The notes under the pieces were generated by a model. That model was not told the DNA's origin, did no database searches, and saw only the letters and a list, made by a program, of their open reading frames with translations. The translations under genes were made by a program, and so were the position numbers. From an uncultured Acetatifactor sp. (GTDB taxonomy: Bacteria > Bacillota > Clostridia > Lachnospirales > Lachnospiraceae), in the NCBI GenBank assembly GCA_910587555.1, contig CAJULV010000079.1, forward strand, positions 1 through 15,690: DNA of 15,690 nt, written 5' to 3'. Below are positions 1 to 6,653 of the stretch, in pieces (the stretch's first letter is position 1; every line of letters starts with the position of its first letter).

Positions 1-29
1 AACGTACACATTTCTGTAAAAATGCCCGC

Positions 30-638
30 TTACAATAACTTGGCTTTTTGGTAAATTTCCGCCCGATAACGGAACGTGGACAGCGGCATACCGCATAGCT
101 CCGCTGCTGCTGTTCCCGTAACCTTTCCAGCCTTCCAAAGCTGGTAAGCTTCATGAAAATTTTCCGGCAGGGGGCTTGGAGGCCTTCCGAAGCGCACACC
201 TCTGGCTTTCGCCGCTGCGATCCCTTCCGCCTGCCGCTGCCGGATGTTTGTCCGTTCATTCTCCGCCACAAAAGACAGCACCTGTAATACAATGTCGCTT
301 AAGAACGTCCCCATCAGGTCTTTGCCCCGCCGGGTATCCAGAAGCGGCATATCCAGCACCACAATGTCAATCCCATTCTCCTTAGTAAGAATCCGCCACT
401 GTTCCAGTATCTCCGCATAATTGCGTCCCAGCCGGTCTATGCTTTTAATATAAAGCAGGTCATCCTTTTTCATCCGCCGAACCATTCTCTTATAGGACGG
501 ACGGTCAAAATCCTTGCCGGACTGCTTATCTGTAAAAACATTCTTTGCCGGGATAGCCAGTTCCTGGAATGCCAGCCTCTGCCTGTCCTCGTTCTGGTCA
601 CGGCTGCTGACCCGGATATACCCATATATGTTCGCCAT
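30..638 (-). CDS. Small serine recombinase (resolvase/invertase family)
   Basis: A 202-residue site-specific DNA recombinase. The N-terminus carries the family signature YIRVSSRDQ with Arg9 and the presumed nucleophile Ser11. IDRLGR at 67-72 supplies the conserved arginines, the long helix E region spans about 126-148, and a short C-terminal helix-turn-helix (about 164-190, TGTAAAELCGMPLSTFRYR) should bind DNA. This is the size of resolvases and invertases, not of the large transposon serine integrases. The start at 638 is chosen because AAGGAGGAAAT lies directly before that ATG; a longer frame to 686 adds 16 unlikely residues. It is the last gene of a leftward group with the two small genes and HTH gene to its right. 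It probably resolves cointegrates or inverts a segment of the nested element. Target sites are not visible here. The family is certain; the exact role is inferred. Confidence 0.93.
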   Translation of the reverse strand: MANIYGYIRVSSRDQNEDRQRLAFQELAIPAKNVFTDKQSGKDFDRPSYKRMVRRMKKDDLLYIKSIDRLGRNYAEILEQWRILTKENGIDIVVLDMPLLDTRRGKDLMGTFLSDIVLQVLSFVAENERTNIRQRQAEGIAAAKARGVRFGRPPSPLPENFHEAYQLWKAGKVTGTAAAELCGMPLSTFRYRAEIYQKAKLL

Positions 639-805
639 ATTTCCTCCTTCCTGCCGTACCGGAAGAATGGCTCCGTGTCCCGGCATTTTTCCTTTTCAAT
701 GCTCTCATGATACTTTACGCACCTGTTGTATGGAATGGTCAGAATGGGCAGCTCTGCACCCGGCATTTTGAACACATGCTGCCCCCATAACCAACACTTC
801 CCCAT
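639..805 (-). other. Coding-like stretch upstream of the recombinase, unassigned
   Basis: Between the recombinase start and the next gene one frame stays open from an ATG at 805 (another at 766) and reads like real protein in its first ~55 residues, for example VFKMPGAELPILTIPYNRC and KYHESIEKEKCRDTEPFFRY. The frame continues to a stop at 470, but beyond 638 it is only the out-of-frame shadow of the recombinase gene. No good ribosome-binding site precedes 805. It may be a small gene overlapping the recombinase, or a remnant whose own 3' end was lost. No function is recognised. Confidence 0.27.
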
Positions 806-811
806 TTAATC

Positions 812-1117
812 TCAGGCGATCTCCTGTGCGTCCTGAACCGGCTGGAATCCATGTTCTTTTGCGTAAGCCCTTGCCGCTGCCCGGCGTTCCTCGCTGTAGG
901 GCGGCACAAGCCGGATAGACAGCCGGGATTTATCCAATACATAGGTCACGCTGCCTTCCGGCGTGGTTCTCTCTAATCGGCACAATAGCGGATACTTACG
1001 GCTGAACTCCGCCAGCCTGCGCTTCAAATCCGCATTAAACGTATAAACACTGGCCTCGGATTCCCCCTCATTAAAGTTCACGATTGTTTCTCTCTCATAT
1101 TTAGACAGCTTCTTCAT
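812..1117 (-). CDS. Small conserved hypothetical protein of mobile elements
   Basis: About 101 residues beginning MKKLSKYERETIVNFNEGE. The YERETI.NFNEgE..A.VYT opening is familiar from small proteins carried by Firmicutes conjugative elements; I believe databases sometimes label them immunoglobulin without functional support. There is no signal peptide, membrane segment or metal site. The middle is basic and mixed alpha/beta (TFNADLKRRLAEFSRKYPL), followed by a VTYVLDKSRLSIRLVPPYS strand region. The ATG at 1117 is preferred over the in-frame ATG at 1132 because GAGGAGG sits just before it. The start lies inside the 3' end of the neighbouring gene (17-bp overlap), so the two are probably translationally coupled. 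Function unknown. Confidence 0.8.
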   Translation of the reverse strand: MKKLSKYERETIVNFNEGESEASVYTFNADLKRRLAEFSRKYPLLCRLERTTPEGSVTYVLDKSRLSIRLVPPYSEERRAAARAYAKEHGFQPVQDAQEIA

Positions 1118-1394
1118 ACATATCCTCCTCATGATTTGTGCTTGACTCCACAGCCTTCATAAATTTCTTTGCCCTAAAATATCCTCCCATCTCCATGCGG
1201 AGATGATGGTAGAAGCAGGAATGCCAATCTTTGGAGCCTTCCGTTTCCATTTTCCGGGTAAGTGCCAGCAGCCAGCGCTTCGCTTCCTGATCCACGGTCA
1301 ATGAAACCAGCCACTTCAGCCTTGTGACCGTATTGTTGTAATCCGGGCATCCATATACATACAGCACTTTCTTTTCTCTTATATCCAGCTTCAT
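1101..1394 (-). CDS. Small conserved hypothetical protein of mobile elements
   Basis: A 97-residue soluble protein starting MKLDIREKKVLYVYGCPDY. It continues with NNTVTRLKWLVSLTVDQEAK and an aromatic-rich segment, DWHSCFYHHLRMEMGGYFRA. It looks like the small proteins often found beside excisionase and recombinase genes in Clostridia elements, but I cannot name a function. GGAGG lies five bases before the chosen ATG at 1394. The frame also remains open to an ATG at 1445, which directly abuts the upstream stop codon and has a weaker GGAG, so a 114-residue form is possible. Its 3' end overlaps the next gene's start. Together with 1446-1664 and 812-1117 it forms a compact leftward operon. Confidence 0.78.
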   Translation of the reverse strand: MKLDIREKKVLYVYGCPDYNNTVTRLKWLVSLTVDQEAKRWLLALTRKMETEGSKDWHSCFYHHLRMEMGGYFRAKKFMKAVESSTNHEEDMYEEAV

Positions 1395-1445
1395 AAATAC
1401 CTCCGTTTCTGCCGTCCCTGTGGCATTTTCTATTCTTTTACTCAT

Positions 1446-1664
1446 TTACTGCTCCTGCACATTCCCAACGCCTTTTGCCATCCAGTCAAAAAATGCTTTC
1501 TTACTGACTTTAATCAGCCTGCCGCTCCTGAATGCCGGGAATCCCGGCGTGTGAACTAGCTCATAGGCGCTCGCTCTTGAAATTCCCATAATGCGCCGGA
1601 TGTCCGATACATCCAGAACCAAAGGGAGATCATCATAATTTTTTAATTTTTTATTGTCGCTCAT
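1446..1664 (-). CDS. Excisionase-like helix-turn-helix DNA-binding protein
   Basis: 72 residues. LVLDVSDIRRIMGISRASAYELVHTPGFPAFRSGRLIKVSK is the MerR/excisionase-type winged HTH (HTH_17 class): a recognition helix in ISRASAYEL, then the typical FPAFRSGRLIKV wing and a C-terminal WMAKG. Such proteins act as recombination directionality factors or local regulators. The ATG at 1664 follows AAGGAGGAGCAAGGAA; the frame stays open to 1757, but the extra residues look non-coding. It is the first gene of the leftward group and faces the divergent gene at 2008 across a 343-bp region, so it may regulate that region. The recombinase at the end of this operon makes an excision or regulatory role plausible, but that is inference. 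Confidence 0.86.
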   Translation of the reverse strand: MSDNKKLKNYDDLPLVLDVSDIRRIMGISRASAYELVHTPGFPAFRSGRLIKVSKKAFFDWMAKGVGNVQEQ

Positions 1665-1918
1665 TTCCTTGCTCCTCCTTATATTTGAATTGATAAAATC
1701 CTGTTCTTTATTTGAATGTTTCCTGTCGCCGTTCTGCCTGCCAGCCGTTATCCTCAAAGCCCCATTCCTGCGGCGTATCCCGTATTGGCACGCTCCCCGG
1801 TTTCCCGGCTCCCGGCGCTGCTTCCCCTCACGGTCATATCACTGTCAGACGGTCATTCACTTGTCAATGTACTGAATGGTACGAAATTACCATGTGCAAT
1901 CATCATATCGTCTTTCCC

Positions 1919-1948
1919 TTGACAAACACAATACTTATGCGTTACTAT
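1919..1948 (+). promoter_or_regulatory. Sigma-A type promoter for the 2008 gene
   Basis: TTGACA at 1919-1924 is followed after 18 bp by TACTAT at 1943-1948 (four of six consensus bases). The distance to the start codon at 2008 allows a short leader with AGGGAG as ribosome-binding site. The fit is by eye. Confidence 0.55.
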
Positions 1949-1958
1949 GAGTGTAACG
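1940..1958. promoter_or_regulatory. Inverted repeat over the -10, possible operator
   Basis: CGTTAC, seven bases, GTAACG: a perfect 6-bp dyad covering the presumed -10 element and start site. This is a typical place for a repressor site. The HTH protein encoded next door is one candidate binder; that link is inference. Confidence 0.4.
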
Positions 1959-2007
1959 GATATTACTAAATTATAAAATTACCATAAACATCAGGGAGAT
2001 TAGAAAA

Positions 2008-3054
2008 ATGGAAATGGAATTCGTGCGGCATGAACCGTGCTATGACCGTATCCTGCTTGTCCTTTCACTGGACAGGCAGAAAAAGAAAGAGCGTGTCCTA
2101 ATCGGCGAGGAATTTCAGATCCGCTTCCGCCTGCGGGGAAGCACGGATGCCGATGTCCTGTGCGATGCGACACGCCCTCTGGGGACTTTCCTTGCGGAGT
2201 TTGAGCATGACCCGGACGGGGAATGGAGCCGCCTGGGGCTGGCGCCGCTCCGGGAAGCCCTGCACTCCAACCGCTGGAAGCAGCCTGCACTGGAACAGTC
2301 CGCCGGGGAGTTTCTGTCAAAAAAATATCTCACCGGCGATCCGGTGAGGATGTATGCGGCATTCCGTATCTGGAATGATTATCTGCTTGCGAGGGAACCA
2401 AGGGAGAGGGCGAAGGCCTGTGAGCGGTTTATGGATAAAATGAGCCCCTTCACGCAAATGTTCCAGGAAAGAAGCCCGCTCCGCTTTGACCCTGACACCG
2501 GGAAACCGGAACGATTTCGCATCTCTAGCCGGGTATTCGGCACCGTACCGGCGGAAGAAACACGGCTTGACCTCTGGTATCCGGACAATAAACGCAATAC
2601 GGAGTGCGTTGCCGCCTATGCATCCCTTTACCCGGCAGTCACCTATTACCTGAACCGCCTGAATGACTGGGGGCTGCATTTCCGGAAATGCAAGATATGC
2701 GGACGGCTTTTCCTTGCTGAAAGCCTGCGCTATGAACTATGCAGTGACAAATGCCGGAAAGCACAGGCACTCCAGAACAAGCGGGAATTCGACGAACGGG
2801 CCAGGGATAACAACTATGATCTGGTCTATAAAAACGAGTGCCAACACTGGCGCAACATTATCAACAAGGCAAAAAAGAATCCCAGCCTACCGGCTGACCG
2901 TCTGGAAAAAATGCAGGCTGCCTTTGAAGCGTTTAAGAAAGAAGCCCTTCAAAGGAAAAAGGCAATCAAGACAGAAAAAGCCAGCCCGAAAAATTTTACG
3001 GACTGGCTGTACCAGCAGAGCAGCATCCTGACTGATCTGCTGGAAGTATCCTGA
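2008..3054 (+). CDS. DUF6076-like protein with a four-cysteine zinc-binding motif
   Basis: A 348-residue soluble protein, the only clear plus-strand gene. The C-terminal third has FRKCKICGRLFLAES then ELCSDKCRKAQ: Cys228 and Cys231 paired with Cys245 and Cys249, a treble-clef-like zinc site similar to those in CGNR-type proteins. A Lys-rich helical tail (about 255-325) follows. I recognise this layout as the DUF6076 family, common on Clostridia mobile elements; its function is not established. DNA or RNA binding is a reasonable guess from the zinc site and basic tail. Translation can start at Met1 or Met3; AGGGAG lies about nine bases before Met1. It is transcribed from its own promoter, divergent from the HTH operon and convergent with tnpV. 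An imperfect hairpin region (3056-3103) follows the stop, without a T-run. Confidence 0.85.
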   Translation: MEMEFVRHEPCYDRILLVLSLDRQKKKERVLIGEEFQIRFRLRGSTDADVLCDATRPLGTFLAEFEHDPDGEWSRLGLAPLREALHSNRWKQPALEQSAGEFLSKKYLTGDPVRMYAAFRIWNDYLLAREPRERAKACERFMDKMSPFTQMFQERSPLRFDPDTGKPERFRISSRVFGTVPAEETRLDLWYPDNKRNTECVAAYASLYPAVTYYLNRLNDWGLHFRKCKICGRLFLAESLRYELCSDKCRKAQALQNKREFDERARDNNYDLVYKNECQHWRNIINKAKKNPSLPADRLEKMQAAFEAFKKEALQRKKAIKTEKASPKNFTDWLYQQSSILTDLLEVS

Positions 3055-3128
3055 CCGGGCAGCTTCTAAAAGCGGCATTGTGCCATTTTCAGGGAACTGC
3101 CCGCCGGGAAACAGCAAAAATTATTCAT

Positions 3129-3506
3129 TTACACATAGATCAGTTCTGCACGGACGATTTCTTCCGCACGGCTTCGGACAGAATTGCAGCGGCGCACCCA
3201 TTCAAGCTGGTCATCCGCTTTCAATTCCTCTGTCACACCCTCAGCGGCCTGCATCTGCTCTGCGATTCTGTCCAGCCGTTCTTGTGCCTGTTCGTCCAGG
3301 TCAGCAAGATATGTCCATAATTTTCCAGTAAGAATCAAGCTGCTGTAATATCCGGGGCGGTTCTCTTTTAAATACTTCTGGTGCATCCGCCCCCAACGAC
3401 CGATAGGGCGGTTTTCCTCCGGCAGCGTCAGCAAGGGGATATAGTAATCCCCGACAAGAACATAGTCAATGCCGTTCTCATGTGTGTATTTCGGCAATTT
3501 CTCCAT
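3129..3506 (-). CDS. tnpV: TnpV-family transposon-encoded protein
   Basis: 125 residues beginning MEKLPKYTHENGIDYVLVGD and continuing YYIPLLTLPEENRPIGRWGR, MHQKYLKENRPGYYSSLILT, a highly recognisable opening of the TnpV family, first seen in Tn4451-like elements. Its biochemical role is not known; it is probably accessory. The C-terminal half is acidic and helical (LDEQAQERLDRIAEQMQAAE). AGGAGG lies just before the ATG at 3506. It starts 24 bp after the end of the truncated virD4 frame, which matches its usual place inside an inserted element rather than in a transfer operon. A separate reading frame overlaps its first codons (see 3478-3605), hinting that tnpV was once translationally coupled to a preceding gene that is now mostly missing. 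Confidence 0.88.
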   Translation of the reverse strand: MEKLPKYTHENGIDYVLVGDYYIPLLTLPEENRPIGRWGRMHQKYLKENRPGYYSSLILTGKLWTYLADLDEQAQERLDRIAEQMQAAEGVTEELKADDQLEWVRRCNSVRSRAEEIVRAELIYV

Positions 3507-3605
3507 AAGCGACCTCCTGTATCCAATTATTCAGAATCCAGCTGATCGTGTCCCTGTCCATGTGAAATTCAAGGCAACTGAACTCTTCACCAACAAGTAT
3601 GTCAT
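3478..3605 (-). pseudogene. Possible 3' remnant of a gene that preceded tnpV
   Basis: Where virD4 stops matching its family, a different frame becomes protein-like: ILVGEEFSCLEFHMDRD, then TISWILNNWIQEVAYGE, ending at a TGA inside the tnpV start region. The frame has no start codon of its own here and is out of frame with virD4. It may be the tail of a lost gene that was coupled to tnpV. I do not recognise the family, and a chance open frame of about 40 codons cannot be excluded. Confidence 0.33.
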
Positions 3606-5129
3606 ATCCTTCCCCAGTTTTTGATAGTTTAGCCCATAGCTGCGCTGGCTCCCCCTTGAATCAGACGTATTAAATGTGTCAATGGTCTCCTTCCCGAGCA
3701 TGGCGGAAATCTCCTTCAAGGTACTCTGCTCCTTACCTCCCAAAAAGAGAACACTGGAGCAGTTTCCTATAATAGTTTCCGCATGGTCTTTGTATACGGC
3801 CTTTAACTGGCTTTGAGTCTGAACAATTACATGGGCGGAAATCTCACGGCTCCGTATGACGGAAATCAAGTGCTCAAAGTTCGGAATCTTCTGATTCGCA
3901 AACTCGTCAAACAGGCAGGTAACATGGTTTTTCAGCGCACCGCCGTTCTCCAGAGCTTTGTCACAGAGGACGTTGAACATCTGTGTATAGACCATGGATG
4001 CAATAAAATTAAAGGTAGTGTCCGTGTCGGAGACAATGCAGAACAGCGCCGTTTTACGGTCTCCCACTTTCTCCAGTTCCAGTTCATCATCCGACATCAT
4101 ATCCCGGACTTCCTTTATGTCAAAAGGAGCCATCCTTGCGCCACAGGAAATAAGTATGCTTTTCGCCGTCTTGCCCGCCGCCATCTTATATTTCTTGTAC
4201 TGGCGGACAGCAAAATGCTCCGGGTCACGCTGCTCCAGGCGACCAAACATCATATCCACCGCATTCTGGAAAGTTTCGTCTTCCTCCCTGACTTCGGAAG
4301 CATTCAGCATCTCCAGCATGGTATTCATGTTCTTTTCATCTTCTGGTGCCTCGTACCAGATATAGGCAATCAGCGCCTGGTAATACAGGGCTTCGGCTTT
4401 ACTCCAGAAATCTTCCCCGCCCTTTGCGTCCTCCCCTTTGGTGTTCTCCATAATGCAGTTGACCAATTTTAAAATATCGTTCTCACAGCGTATGTAGCGG
4501 AAAGGGTTATATCTCATGGACTCTTTAAAGTTGATGGTATTCAGGATTTTTATCTCATACCCGCCCCGTTGCAGCATCTTTCCACATTCCAGAACCACCG
4601 TCCCTTTCGGGTCAGTGACAACATAACTTGCGTTCATCTGCATTAAATTCGGCTTCACATGGAAGCGGGTCTTGCCGCTGCCCGATCCGCCGATTATCAG
4701 CACATTTTTGTTTATATTGTACTTTGGGTTTTTATTCCGCCCAATCATAATACGTTCCGTCTGGGTCAGGAGGATGTTGTCCTCGAATTTCGCTGCGATA
4801 AAAGGCTTAATATTCTCATGCGTCCCCCAACGCGCGGAACCATACTCAACTCCGTGGCGGTATTTCTTAGCGTTTTTCCCCTTAAAATAGACCGCCGCCC
4901 GAACTGCCGCCATACCCGCAAGCCCTGCTAGCAGATCATATGGGTTCATCCCAGGCAAAGGATTCCGGGAGATATAGGCTCCCAATCCTGACAAAGCCCC
5001 TACTGTCCTGGAGACTATATCTGTACCAGCGGAAAGACGAAATGCACCCGCAGCCTTGCAGAAAAACCAGAACACGAACGCATAGGGCAGGTTCTGAAGA
5101 ACATGTTTTTTCAGGTCTTCCCCGCTCAC
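3531..5129 (-). CDS. virD4: Type IV coupling protein VirD4/TraG, C-terminally truncated
   Basis: 532 residues. The coupling protein is the membrane ATPase that links the relaxase-DNA complex to the conjugation channel. Two N-terminal hydrophobic segments (about 13-30 and 60-80) are followed by the Walker A loop GGSGSGKT at 147-154, the VTDPKG motif at 171-176, Walker B CLFDEFAN at 405-412 and VIVQTQSQLKAVY near 434-446. All ATPase motifs are intact. Translation starts at GTG 5129, which overlaps the pcfB stop. Family members continue after NYQKLGK with roughly 60-90 further residues, including a conserved LRGVRPF-type segment. Here the chain leaves the family at Asp508 and adds 24 unrelated residues ending TRSAGF. 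The protein may therefore be impaired. Downstream channel genes normally found next are replaced by tnpV. Confidence 0.93.
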   Translation of the reverse strand: MSGEDLKKHVLQNLPYAFVFWFFCKAAGAFRLSAGTDIVSRTVGALSGLGAYISRNPLPGMNPYDLLAGLAGMAAVRAAVYFKGKNAKKYRHGVEYGSARWGTHENIKPFIAAKFEDNILLTQTERIMIGRNKNPKYNINKNVLIIGGSGSGKTRFHVKPNLMQMNASYVVTDPKGTVVLECGKMLQRGGYEIKILNTINFKESMRYNPFRYIRCENDILKLVNCIMENTKGEDAKGGEDFWSKAEALYYQALIAYIWYEAPEDEKNMNTMLEMLNASEVREEDETFQNAVDMMFGRLEQRDPEHFAVRQYKKYKMAAGKTAKSILISCGARMAPFDIKEVRDMMSDDELELEKVGDRKTALFCIVSDTDTTFNFIASMVYTQMFNVLCDKALENGGALKNHVTCLFDEFANQKIPNFEHLISVIRSREISAHVIVQTQSQLKAVYKDHAETIIGNCSSVLFLGGKEQSTLKEISAMLGKETIDTFNTSDSRGSQRSYGLNYQKLGKDMTYLLVKSSVALNFTWTGTRSAGF

Positions 5130-5590
5130 CGTTCCATCCCCCCTTTCTCCCGGTTCTTCTCCTTCCCTGCCATCTCCCTTACAGCCTGTTGGAACTTTTC
5201 AAGCTGCTTCCTCAGAGAGGGCTTTTCTTTCTGTTTTCCCAACACGTTTGCGGTATATTCGGAAAAAGCTGCATTCAGCGCGTCTGCGTCACGGGCTTTG
5301 AAGAATACCAGGTACTTCCCCTGTGCCGGATCCTTTTTCACTGCAAAGTCCACTCCGTACTTGCGGGCCACACGCTCAAAGGAGCCGATATTCTTTCCTG
5401 TGACCTCAATGCTCTGGACTCCTGCGCCCTGTCCTACCAGTTCCTTCACGCTCTGTTTCCCATGCGCGGCTTTTCCCTGTCCCATGTACTTTCGGAGCGC
5501 CCATTTCAGCGACTCTTCCGTCAGCTTTGCCCCGGTCTTCCCCACACGGATCACAAGAGCCACCGACTTATCCCTGATCTCTTCCTGCAT
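5126..5590 (-). CDS. pcfB: PcfB-like conjugation protein (DUF3801)
   Basis: 154 residues beginning MQEEIRDKSVALVIRVGKTG; a GTG one codon upstream is an alternative start. The DUF3801/PcfB family is encoded immediately before virD4 in pCF10-type transfer operons, as here. Recognisable parts are the KLTEESLKWALRKY helix, the GVQSIEVTGKNIGSFERVAR region and the strand DFAVKKDPAQGKYLVFFKAR, then a basic coiled tail rich in Lys and Glu. It is soluble and is thought to work with the coupling protein and relaxosome at the membrane. No clear Shine-Dalgarno precedes the start; instead a small upstream frame ends in TGATG over the start codon, so coupled translation is possible. The 3' end overlaps the virD4 GTG. 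Confidence 0.92.
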   Translation of the reverse strand: MQEEIRDKSVALVIRVGKTGAKLTEESLKWALRKYMGQGKAAHGKQSVKELVGQGAGVQSIEVTGKNIGSFERVARKYGVDFAVKKDPAQGKYLVFFKARDADALNAAFSEYTANVLGKQKEKPSLRKQLEKFQQAVREMAGKEKNREKGGMER

Positions 5591-5694
5591 CACTCATATG
5601 TCCGGAAACAGTCCGTGTGCGTTACAGCCGTAACAAGCACTGCAGGCACACCCTGCCCCGTCCGTCCCTCCTTCCTTCTAATGTTCGCCGCCAC
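5590..5694 (-). other. Small open frame coupled to pcfB, coding status uncertain
   Basis: A frame with TGATG overlap to pcfB reads VAANIRRKEGRTGQ, then GVPAVLVTAVTHTDCFRTYE, from a possible GTG at 5694 (34 codons). It stays open to 5748 without a better start. The peptide tail looks familiar from translated leader regions before pcfB in related elements, which may reflect a conserved DNA site rather than a protein. It could explain why pcfB has no ribosome-binding site of its own. Confidence 0.3.
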
Positions 5695-6112
5695 ATCCCC
5701 CCGGACAAGCCGAAACCAAAATTTTTCCAAAAGCGCACTACCTTGCTGTTAAGGGCCTGGCCGGAATAGAACAGGGCTACCGTTCTTTCAAAATGGCCAG
5801 AATGCCGTTATTCGTAGTCTGATTCCATGAAATGGGACTGCTCCCCGGCTCACCGGCTTCCCGCCCTTCTTCCGCCCGATTTTCTCCCGGCACTCCCTTC
5901 CCTGATACTCTTCAGGACGCTCCCTTTCTTTTCCGCAGCTTTTTCTCTTTTCCCTCCCCGCGGGAAGGAGTCCGTTGTTTCGGAAAGCTTCTCTGTCCGG
6001 CTCTTGTTATCGCTGCTCCGGATGCAGGAGAACCCCTGCCTTTTTCTCTGTGCCTTTGTTGCATTCCTGTTGCCCAGGGTTCCCTGACAGGTCAGCATCC
6101 CCCTCCTGCCGC
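5591..6112. other. Mostly non-coding transfer-region spacer
   Basis: This stretch of more than 500 bases between pcfB and the DUF3846 gene contains the oriT candidate, the small coupled frame before pcfB and a doubtful basic reading frame (5850-6116). It also has GTTAC-AGCC-GTAAC at 5621-5634 and a TGGCCAGAAT 10-mer at 5794-5803 that repeats one arm of the parB dyad. No other gene is evident. Confidence 0.55.
5700..5790 (-). other. oriT: Candidate origin of transfer (oriT)
   Basis: Read on the minus strand, a short hairpin CCTT-AACAGC-AAGG (5754-5741) is followed directly by TAGTGCGCTTTT (5740-5729). This resembles the hairpin plus TAAGTGCGCCCT nick region of IncQ/MOBP-type origins, including those of Gram-positive plasmids such as pGO1. 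Further left is CCGAAACC-type sequence (5710-5717), and a 5-bp dyad AGAAC/GTTCT lies at 5768-5786. The site sits in the long non-coding stretch before pcfB and virD4, as oriT does in pCF10. No relaxase gene is in the window, so the match rests on sequence resemblance and position. Confidence 0.45.
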
Positions 6113-6116
6113 TCAT
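5850..6116 (-). CDS. Doubtful small basic protein
   Basis: An 88-codon frame starts at ATG 6116, whose ATGA overlaps the stop of the DUF3846 gene, a common operon arrangement. A second in-frame ATG (residue 7) has AGGAGGGGG directly before it. The product is very basic and low in hydrophobic residues (GNRNATKAQRKRQGFSC, then many Lys, Arg, Ser and Gly), with no recognisable domain. It could be a small DNA-binding accessory protein acting at the adjacent oriT candidate. It could equally be a chance frame in purine-rich DNA. Confidence 0.33.
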   Translation of the reverse strand: MSGRRGMLTCQGTLGNRNATKAQRKRQGFSCIRSSDNKSRTEKLSETTDSFPRGGKREKAAEKKGSVLKSIREGSAGRKSGGRRAGSR

Positions 6117-6574
6117 CCAGTCGCCTCCCGTAGAAATGCATTCCCCCGTTTTGTGAACGTCACGCTTTCCCCGTCCGCCAGAGTCTCCCACAGCTGATAG
6201 GCCACATCCGCCACATCATCGGGGTCACAGTAAAGCGCTCCCCCTATCTCCATGAACTCCCCCGGCCTTGCGAACAGGGACTGGAATTCCTCCCTCTGGC
6301 CCTGGGAGAGGGAAGCAAAAGCATTTCCTTCTTCTGGAATCCCGCAAAGGAGAAACGTGCCGCGGATGGCCTCCTTCCTTCCGGGCATGCACCGGTTTGG
6401 TGCATGCCTCTCTGCCTCCTGACGACTGACCAGCACCACCCTCTGGGGAAGGAAGCACCCCAGCTGTGCCGGACCGCCCAACATCCTTTCCACCTCTTCC
6501 AGGGTGCCGTTTACTGTTTCCGGACGGGGTGCTTTCCCCGGCTCCACCACCAGAACCTCTATTCTCTGCCCCAT
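6113..6574 (-). CDS. DUF3846 domain protein
   Basis: 153 residues. The opening IEVLVVEPGKAPRPETVNGT and the later NRCMPGRKEAIRGTFLLCGI fit DUF3846, a family frequent on Firmicutes plasmids and conjugative elements whose function is unknown. The C-terminal part (about 92-150) is acidic and includes GEFMEIGGALYCDPDDVADV and a predicted short helix-strand pair. No signal peptide or membrane segment is visible, so it should be cytoplasmic. AGGAGG lies eight bases before the ATG at 6574. In related elements DUF3846 genes lie between the replication and transfer modules, as here. A perfect 10-bp inverted repeat lies inside the gene at 6384-6408, over the codons for HAPNRCMP. Confidence 0.84.
   Translation of the reverse strand: MGQRIEVLVVEPGKAPRPETVNGTLEEVERMLGGPAQLGCFLPQRVVLVSRQEAERHAPNRCMPGRKEAIRGTFLLCGIPEEGNAFASLSQGQREEFQSLFARPGEFMEIGGALYCDPDDVADVAYQLWETLADGESVTFTKRGNAFLREATG
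6384..6408. repeat. Perfect intragenic inverted repeat
   Basis: GGCATGCACC, five-base loop, GGTGCATGCC within the DUF3846 gene. It would form a tight hairpin in the mRNA or a protein-binding dyad in the DNA. No T-run follows, so it is not a terminator. Confidence 0.7.
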
Positions 6575-6653
6575 GTACTTTTCCTCCTATCTGCATGGCA
6601 GCTTTTCGCACTGCCTCCTGCATTTTTCTGTCCTGCCATAAGCCGCTGTCCTC

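Larger units (their letters stand above)
1665..2007. other. Divergent intergenic control region
   Basis: This 343-bp stretch between the leftward HTH operon and the rightward DUF6076-like gene has no convincing gene. Its right half is AT-rich. It holds a rightward promoter, a dyad over the -10 and a 10-bp direct repeat AAATTACCAT at 1884-1893 and 1976-1985. On the minus strand TTGACA occurs at 1867-1862, a possible -35 for the HTH operon, but I see no good -10 at the right distance. The part from about 1700 to 1860 shows nothing I can interpret. Confidence 0.6.

Noticed and set aside
3056..3103. CGGGCAG/CTGCCCG hairpin between the DUF6076-like gene and tnpV as a bidirectional terminator
   Set aside because: The loop is 34 bases and no T-run follows on either strand.
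3813..4472. Plus-strand frame of 219 codons within virD4
   Set aside because: Lies entirely opposite conserved VirD4 ATPase motifs.
4940..5752. Plus-strand open frame of 270 codons over pcfB and the oriT region
   Set aside because: Antisense shadow of pcfB and virD4, with composition unlike protein.
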